Origin: CSSED10-109M sp964349455
GTDB lineage: Bacteria > Bacillota_I > Bacilli_A > RF39 > UBA660
NCBI GenBank assembly: GCA_964349455.1
Contig: CAYGGG010000031.1
Coordinates: 1 to 10,314, forward strand
Direction: 5' to 3'
Length of the DNA: 10,314 nt
Under the pieces are notes generated by a model. It was not told where the DNA came from and searched no databases. It saw nothing but the letters and a program-made list of their open reading frames with translations. Below are positions 5,997-10,314 of this stretch, in pieces. The position numbers and the translations under genes are program-made. Position 1 is the stretch's first letter. Every line of letters begins with the position of its first letter.

Positions 5997-7115
5997 ATGA
6001 AATATGATGTTATTATTGTTGGCGCAGGGCCAAGTGGCTTAACGGCCGCTTTGAATTTGTGGAAAAGTAATATAAAAAACATCTGCATAATTACTAAAGG
6101 TGATATTAATACGCACAAGCCTTGCGCTGGTTTATTAACGCGTAAAACAATAAATGAATTAAGAAAGCTGGATTTAAATGTTGAAAAAGAGCTAGAGTAC
6201 AAGCCTTGGTATAGTCTTAATATTTATTACAGGAATGAGCTCCAATTTACGATGGATTTGGATAATGAACTCGCTTATTGTCCGCCAACTTTTGCTCGTG
6301 ATCAACTTGATTGTTTTTTATATGAAAAGGTATTAGAAAAAGGAATAAAAATTTTTGAACATGAAAATATTGAGAATGTTGATTTTTTAAAAAATGATAT
6401 TAGAAGTGAGAAAAATAATTGGCATTATCAATATTTAATTTTTGCTGACGGTGTAAATGGATTTAGTAAAATGTATCATAAAAAGAATAAAATCAAACAT
6501 ATTTCTTTTGAAGCGATAATTAAAGATGAAAAACCAGCCCCATTTGTTAATTTGTATTTTGATAGCATTAATAAAGGGTATGCTTGGGTTGGATCAACTA
6601 GTAAAATTGCTAATATCGGTTTTGCACATCCTTATGATCCAAAAATTGATTATATACAATTGATGGTTGATTTTGGAAAAGAAAACGGTTATAGAATTGA
6701 AAAAAATGATATAAAAGGAGCTTTTTTTCCAGAAAGAGTTCGGCGTTTAACAATTGGAAATAATGTTTTTTTTGCGGGTGATGCTGCCGGATTAGCTGAT
6801 CCGATGACTGCGAAGGGATTATATTATTCTTTTAAGTCAAGTTATTCGGTGGCGAGAGCAATAAGTGTGGGAAATTTTAATTTATATAAAAAAGAAATGA
6901 AAAAAGAGGTAAAACATTTAAAATTTGCACGACTTTTTATGAAAATATTTTTTAGTAATTTGTTTAAAAAATATTTTTGGCGAAAAAGCAAAGGTAAAGA
7001 AGCAAGTTTTCGCAAGGAAGCCTTTAATAAGATCCATTTGTTAGGTGAATATAGTTATTTTGAGATATATAAATGTTATAAAGAATATCGAAAAAGAAGG
7101 AGCTGGCGAAAGTAG
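5997..7115 (+). CDS. FAD-dependent oxidoreductase, geranylgeranyl reductase family
   Basis: 372 residues. The N-terminal Rossmann FAD motif is VIIVGAGPSGLTAA (5-18). A KPCAGLL motif at 41-47 matches the conserved PCGG-like segment of the COG0644/geranylgeranyl reductase family. FADGVNG (149-155), GYAWVGS (194-200, the GYAW segment of the family) and the second FAD motif FFAGDAAGLADPMTAKG (258-274) complete the fold. Members reduce isoprenoid or related lipid double bonds or act as flavin hydroxylases; the substrate here is unknown. The last ~75 residues are strongly basic with scattered aromatics (ARLFMKIFFSNLFKKYFWRK), which would suit binding to the membrane surface, as expected for a lipid substrate. 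The start at 5997 has AAGGGGTG (5982-5989) seven bases upstream. It is divergent from typA, and the gene of unknown function at 7172 follows with its own promoter. Confidence 0.88.
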   Translation: MKYDVIIVGAGPSGLTAALNLWKSNIKNICIITKGDINTHKPCAGLLTRKTINELRKLDLNVEKELEYKPWYSLNIYYRNELQFTMDLDNELAYCPPTFARDQLDCFLYEKVLEKGIKIFEHENIENVDFLKNDIRSEKNNWHYQYLIFADGVNGFSKMYHKKNKIKHISFEAIIKDEKPAPFVNLYFDSINKGYAWVGSTSKIANIGFAHPYDPKIDYIQLMVDFGKENGYRIEKNDIKGAFFPERVRRLTIGNNVFFAGDAAGLADPMTAKGLYYSFKSSYSVARAISVGNFNLYKKEMKKEVKHLKFARLFMKIFFSNLFKKYFWRKSKGKEASFRKEAFNKIHLLGEYSYFEIYKCYKEYRKRRSWRK

Positions 7116-7119
7116 GTGG

Positions 7120-7148
7120 TTGACGCTTACTATTTGTTGTGTTAGAAT
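7120..7148 (+). promoter_or_regulatory. Strong SigA-type promoter for the small unknown gene
   Basis: TTGACG (7120-7125), a 17-base spacer and TAGAAT (7143-7148) with TGT in front (TGn extension) give five of six matches in both hexamers at ideal spacing. It begins 5 bases after the flavoprotein stop codon. Transcription would start near 7155, about 17 bases before the ATG. Confidence 0.75.
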
Positions 7149-7171
7149 AACAAATTAAGTGGGGGGTACAT

Positions 7172-7507
7172 ATGGAAAAATATTTTAAAGGCTTTGACAG
7201 GGGACTTTATTCGTTTCAGGAAACCGAAAGACCAGGCCATTTTTTGTTTTATCGTATTGATAAACAAGAACTAGAAAACATTGATAACGAACCAATGGAT
7301 ATGCTACAAGAATATATTGCGATGAAAATGATCGAGGGGGATATTACAGAACCAGTTGTTGGGGAAGTTGAGTTTTTAAATTTGCAAAACAATAGAGTAA
7401 TTGGAATTATTGCACCGGCATTAATAATAGAACCAAAACAAATTAAAAAAGAAGAAGTAGGTCCGGTTAAAAAATTAATTAGAAAAGTATTTAAAAACAA
7501 AAAATAA
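7172..7507 (+). CDS. Small protein of unknown function beside the flavoenzyme
   Basis: 111 residues, soluble, with no signal peptide or membrane helix; I recognise no family. The N-terminus is aromatic-rich (YFKGFDRGLYSF, HFLFYRI), the middle acidic (QELENIDNEPMDML), then comes a beta-like stretch (VVGEVEFLNLQNNRVIGIIAPALIIEP) and a lysine-rich tail (KKLIRKVFKNKK) that might contact membrane, nucleic acid or the ribosome. The start is ATG 7172 with a G-rich site (GTGGGGGG, 7159-7166) five bases upstream. That is an unusual binding site but no better start exists. Promoter at 7120-7148 and terminator at 7506-7529 make it a single-gene unit. An opposite-strand frame at 7249-7500 lacks a binding site and promoter, so this strand is preferred. 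Confidence 0.75.
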   Translation: MEKYFKGFDRGLYSFQETERPGHFLFYRIDKQELENIDNEPMDMLQEYIAMKMIEGDITEPVVGEVEFLNLQNNRVIGIIAPALIIEPKQIKKEEVGPVKKLIRKVFKNKK

Positions 7508-7529
7508 ATTACGATTCGTAATTTTTTTT
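7506..7529 (+). terminator. Rho-independent terminator overlapping the stop codon of the 111-residue gene
   Basis: AAATTACG (7506-7513) pairs with CGTAATTT (7517-7524) around an ATT loop, an 8-bp stem followed by five more Ts. The left arm begins within the TAA stop codon (7505-7507). Confidence 0.7.
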
Positions 7530-7567
7530 AATTGAGGTAATATTAATCTTTTTATTTTTAAAATAAT

Positions 7568-7596
7568 TTGTTGTTTTTGGAAATATCGATTATAAT
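7568..7596 (+). promoter_or_regulatory. Probable promoter of the ATP-grasp gene
   Basis: TATAAT (7591-7596) is perfect and has TTGTTG (7568-7573) at a 17-base spacing. Transcription would begin around 7603, inside or just before the AGAGGTGG ribosome binding site (7602-7609), giving an unusually short leader of about 10 bases. Confidence 0.55.
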
Positions 7597-7612
7597 GAAA
7601 TAGAGGTGGAAG

Positions 7613-8602
7613 ATGATCAAAGTTAAATATTTGTTTGCAAGAATAAGGGAAATGAATTTTGGTAAAATGTTTAAAATAATTGACGAGATTAGTAAAAAAA
7701 ATAATAAAAATAAATTAATAATTCTTTTTGATATTATTTGGTGTGGACTATATTATTTGGCAGGATATATGGATTATTATATTTTTGAAATGTATGATTT
7801 GAATTTTAAACAGAGAAAAACGATTATGACAAGGGGTATTAATAATAAGTATATAAAAAAGTTGAATAATCCAAATTTCTGGTATATTTTTGATTTAAAA
7901 GATGAGTTTAATCGAAGGTATCGGAAATATTTAAAAAGAGATTGGTTGTTTTTGGAAAAGGAGGCTGATTTTTATCAATTTATTAAAAATAAAGAATACA
8001 TTATTGCAAAGCCGAGAAACGGAACGTGCGGGCATGGGATTGAAAAAATAAAAATTGCTGATTATGATAATTTGTTTTCTTATTTAGTAGAAAAAAACCT
8101 AACCGTAATAGAAGAGTTAGTAAATCAGCATGATTTAATCAATAAATTACATCCCTATTCGGTTAATACATTAAGAATGATAACGATTTTTGATGGCGAC
8201 AAAGCAAAGCTAGCTGCTGTTTATATGCGAATTGGTAACGGTAATCACGTTGATAATTTTAATAGCGGGGGAATGGTAGTTCCGGTTGATATTAAATCTG
8301 GTGAAATTTTATATCCAGCTTATGATAAGGCAAAAAATTTATATGAAAGGCACCCAGAAACGGGTCATGTAATAAAAGGGTTTCAGGTTCCGCTTTTCCA
8401 AGAGGCGGTAAAAATGGTTGAGGAAGTTGCTAAAATTATTCCAGAGGTAGGAATTGTTGGTTGGGATGTGGCAATTACAAACGAAGGTCCACTGTTAATT
8501 GAGGCAAATAATTTTCCAGGGCATGATATTTATCAGTTACCACCTCATCGCACTAATGGGATTGGGGTTCTGCCCAATTTTGAAAAAATTTTAAAAGTAT
8601 AA
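7613..8602 (+). CDS. Sugar-transfer-associated ATP-grasp protein
   Basis: 329 residues. The C-terminal two thirds are an ATP-grasp fold of the sugar-transfer-associated type (ATPgrasp_ST): IAKPRNGTCGHGIEK (131-145) with Lys133 and a glycine-rich loop, the hinge VIEELV (165-170), SVNTLRMITIF (183-193) with Arg188, DNFNSGGMVVPVD (214-226), and the metal-binding end VGWDVAITNEGPLLIEANNFPG (282-303) with Asp285, Glu297 and Asn299. These enzymes activate a carboxylate with ATP and join it to an amine or similar group. Relatives commonly sit in surface-polysaccharide or cell-wall gene sets; the substrate here is unknown. The N-terminal ~125 residues are helical and contain a hydrophobic patch (36-52) that I do not call a membrane helix. 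The start at 7613 follows AGAGGTGG (7602-7609). It converges with the LtaS-like sulfatase gene, which may point to common envelope work. Confidence 0.85.
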   Translation: MIKVKYLFARIREMNFGKMFKIIDEISKKNNKNKLIILFDIIWCGLYYLAGYMDYYIFEMYDLNFKQRKTIMTRGINNKYIKKLNNPNFWYIFDLKDEFNRRYRKYLKRDWLFLEKEADFYQFIKNKEYIIAKPRNGTCGHGIEKIKIADYDNLFSYLVEKNLTVIEELVNQHDLINKLHPYSVNTLRMITIFDGDKAKLAAVYMRIGNGNHVDNFNSGGMVVPVDIKSGEILYPAYDKAKNLYERHPETGHVIKGFQVPLFQEAVKMVEEVAKIIPEVGIVGWDVAITNEGPLLIEANNFPGHDIYQLPPHRTNGIGVLPNFEKILKV

Positions 8603-8604
8603 AA

Positions 8605-8625
8605 AAAAAGCATTGCATGCTTTTT
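8605..8625. terminator. Bidirectional terminator between ATP-grasp and sulfatase genes
   Basis: AAAAAGCAT (8605-8613) pairs perfectly with ATGCTTTTT (8617-8625) around a TGC loop. On the minus strand the stem is followed by more Us (complement of the A run from 8601), giving a good terminator for the sulfatase gene. On the + strand the U run is the 3' arm plus ATTTT. The right arm overlaps the sulfatase stop codon (8624-8626). Confidence 0.75.
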
Positions 8626-10314
8626 ATTTTAAATATTTATAATAATCGTTATCTAAAATTAATTCAGACATATAAAAGCGATTATAAACAATTTTGTTAA
8701 TGTTATTAACATAGTTTTCATCAACTTCACTGGTAGGAATAAATTGTTTTTCAACGCTATTGTATCTTCCTTTTTCAGTTATCCAACTACGATCACCAAA
8801 AATAACTAGTTTGTCGCTATTGGATAATATATCACGACCTATTAATATTCTTGAGTCATATTCTAATCCAAAAAGGTTTGCTAGGGTTGGGGATATATCT
8901 AATGAACTACCAAGTTGGTTTATTTTTTGTGGTTTAATTCCTTTGTGCCAAATGATAAATGGCAGTTTATCACGATCGAAACGGTCGCTGCGGTCGATAT
9001 CATCAACTTCATTTAAGTTATCAGTTGTTAATCCATAAGGCCAGTGATCAGCACTAATCGCAATCACCGTCTTTTCGGCAAGACCATTTTCTTCGAGCGT
9101 TTGGATTAACAATTTAAGTGCTTTGTCTAATTCAACATGAGTGGCAATGAAACATCGAACCGGTTCAGAATAAGGGAGATCTTTAACCACTTCCCAATTT
9201 CTTTGAACCATCATGTTTCCATAGCGATTGTAATTTAGGTGACCGCTAATCGTCATGTAATAGGTGAGAAATGGTGCTTTGTCAATATAATTACCAGTAC
9301 TTTTCTCAATCATTTCAAAATCACTTTGTGGCCATAAGTGACAATTAATATCTAAATTGCGCCCACAAGCATAATAGTCATATCCTAATTTAGGATGTGA
9401 CAATTGACGATTATAATATGTTGCGGAACCGTTGTGATAAGCTTGTGCGGTATATGAGACTTGTTTAAAAAGATTAGGAAGTGAATATGTTTGATCGTTG
9501 CGACCAACAACTGTGAATAATTTGCGGTTACTAATTGGAATTAAACCGGTTATCGTCATATATTCTCCGCCAAGGGTGCTTAAAATATTGGGTGTATAAA
9601 AGTTAGTAAAATCCAGACCTTCGGTTTGCATTTTGTATAATGTTGGGGTTGCTTCGGGGTGAATGCTAATTTGATCAAATGATTCTCCAACAATCCAAAT
9701 TAAGTTTTTGCCCTTAAACAATCCAGTATAGTCATTTTTTTCAGTGGGTGGTTCATCCATGAAATATTGATGCATTTTTTTTATTGTTCCGTTTTTTTCA
9801 TTATTAATTAATTCTTCCCAATTAAAATTAATTGTGTTGTATTCGATTGTGATTTCTGGTTCTTCTTTAATTACTTTTTCTGGTGTTTTAAAAAAATCTT
9901 TTTCTGGGTCAAATCCAAAAATTGTTCTTTGAACATCGATACGCATAGTTGTTAACAAACCAAATTTGGGAAGCATTAGAAAAGGAGCGTGGACTTGATG
10001 ATAAAGGTTATAATCAGAATACATTTCACTCCCTTTTAAAGTAACAACTGGTAATAGATAAAAAAGAATAGTTAAAAGAATTAAAAATGTTTTTGCTGGA
10101 AAAATTTGTTTTTCAAAATTAAAGTGATTTTTACATAGAAAAAAGAAAACAAAAATAGGCAGCAAGAGTAGTAAAATCCCAATGTAATTGGCCATTAGCG
10201 TCTCAACTACAAATGAAAAATATTCAACGATTGCATTGGCGTTTTCAGTGATTGCTAGGGTAAATATTGAATCGTAAATTTTATAAAATAAGAATTGACT
10301 GCCATAGATAATTG
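8624..10314 (-). CDS. LTA-synthase-family membrane sulfatase, N-terminus outside window
   Basis: The frame stays open to the right edge, giving 562 visible residues. An internal ATG at 10193-10195 is not the start, because the 39 residues before it (IIYGSQFLFYKIYDSIF...) continue the membrane region. Counting from that Met, helices lie at about 5-20 and 37-52, followed by an external sulfatase/phosphoglycerol-transferase domain. Metal and catalytic residues are recognisable: Glu171 in IWIVGES, probable nucleophile Thr207 in LSTLGGEYMT, His319 in TISGHLNY, and Asp383-His384 in ISADHWPYGLT. These parallel Glu255, Thr300, His416 and Asp475-His476 of S. aureus LtaS. Family enzymes move glycerol-phosphate from phosphatidylglycerol onto a surface polymer or modify other envelope glycans. 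The sequence differs enough from true LtaS around the nucleophile (STLGGEYM) that I do not assign ltaS. Confidence 0.9.
   Translation of the reverse strand, partial: IIYGSQFLFYKIYDSIFTLAITENANAIVEYFSFVVETLMANYIGILLLLLPIFVFFFLCKNHFNFEKQIFPAKTFLILLTILFYLLPVVTLKGSEMYSDYNLYHQVHAPFLMLPKFGLLTTMRIDVQRTIFGFDPEKDFFKTPEKVIKEEPEITIEYNTINFNWEELINNEKNGTIKKMHQYFMDEPPTEKNDYTGLFKGKNLIWIVGESFDQISIHPEATPTLYKMQTEGLDFTNFYTPNILSTLGGEYMTITGLIPISNRKLFTVVGRNDQTYSLPNLFKQVSYTAQAYHNGSATYYNRQLSHPKLGYDYYACGRNLDINCHLWPQSDFEMIEKSTGNYIDKAPFLTYYMTISGHLNYNRYGNMMVQRNWEVVKDLPYSEPVRCFIATHVELDKALKLLIQTLEENGLAEKTVIAISADHWPYGLTTDNLNEVDDIDRSDRFDRDKLPFIIWHKGIKPQKINQLGSSLDISPTLANLFGLEYDSRILIGRDILSNSDKLVIFGDRSWITEKGRYNSVEKQFIPTSEVDENYVNNINKIVYNRFYMSELILDNDYYKYLK

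Noticed and set aside
5969..6202. A 77-residue minus-strand frame crossing the start of the flavoprotein gene.
   Set aside because: It is the reverse shadow of the conserved FAD-binding region and has no initiation signals.
7249..7500. An 83-residue hydrophobic-looking frame on the minus strand opposite the small unknown gene.
   Set aside because: No binding site or promoter on that strand. The + strand gene has a strong promoter, a binding site and a terminator, and the hydrophobic residues arise from reading A/T-rich codons backwards.
1..10314. A defence, mobile-element or CRISPR-type system.
   Set aside because: No transposase, integrase, restriction, toxin-antitoxin, nuclease-helicase or repeat-spacer pattern was found on reading both strands. 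The EEP protein alone does not make a defence system.

Overview
This is an AT-rich stretch of chromosome from a low-GC Gram-positive (Bacillota-type) bacterium. The evidence is strong AGGAGG/GAGGTG ribosome binding sites, a lipoprotein with a lipobox, an LtaS-type surface sulfatase, Firmicute-like TypA and AlkD sequences, and short U-tract terminators. Conserved tryptophans are encoded by TGG, so the standard genetic code fits, although none of the nine gene ends seen uses TGA. I cannot name the genus. I see no tRNA, rRNA, CRISPR array, insertion sequence, phage gene or attachment site. No gene-free stretch exceeds 300 bases.

Layout. Positions 1-318 hold the C-terminal part of an AlkD-type DNA alkylation repair protein entering from the left, closed by a weak terminator. 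Facing it is an uncharacterised membrane protein (complement 447-1856) with its own promoter and a clear terminator. Divergent from that gene, the + strand carries an endonuclease/exonuclease/phosphatase-family protein (2003-2869), a start-less coding-like remnant (2877-3014), a GNAT acetyltransferase (3004-3540) and a small lipoprotein (3571-3936). They are closely spaced and probably co-transcribed at least in part. The GTPase TypA/BipA (complement 3980-5785) converges on them across a shared AT-rich hairpin.

Divergent from typA is a geranylgeranyl-reductase-family flavoprotein (5997-7115). It is followed by a small protein of unknown function (7172-7507) with the best-looking promoter of the window, then a sugar-transfer-associated ATP-grasp protein (7613-8602). 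The right end is an LTA-synthase-like membrane sulfatase (complement 8624 to the window edge, N-terminus missing), which converges on the ATP-grasp gene across another shared hairpin.

Most of the genes look like ordinary chromosomal functions: DNA repair, translation-associated GTPase, envelope polymer or lipid chemistry. No obvious defence, mobile or biosynthetic system is visible. The less ordinary points are the three-helix protein of unknown function, the gene remnant before the acetyltransferase, the competing start codons of the EEP gene, the unknown protein beside the flavoenzyme, and a recurring promoter style: extended -10 (TGn + TATAAT-like) placed so close to the gene that the predicted leader is only about 10-25 nt.
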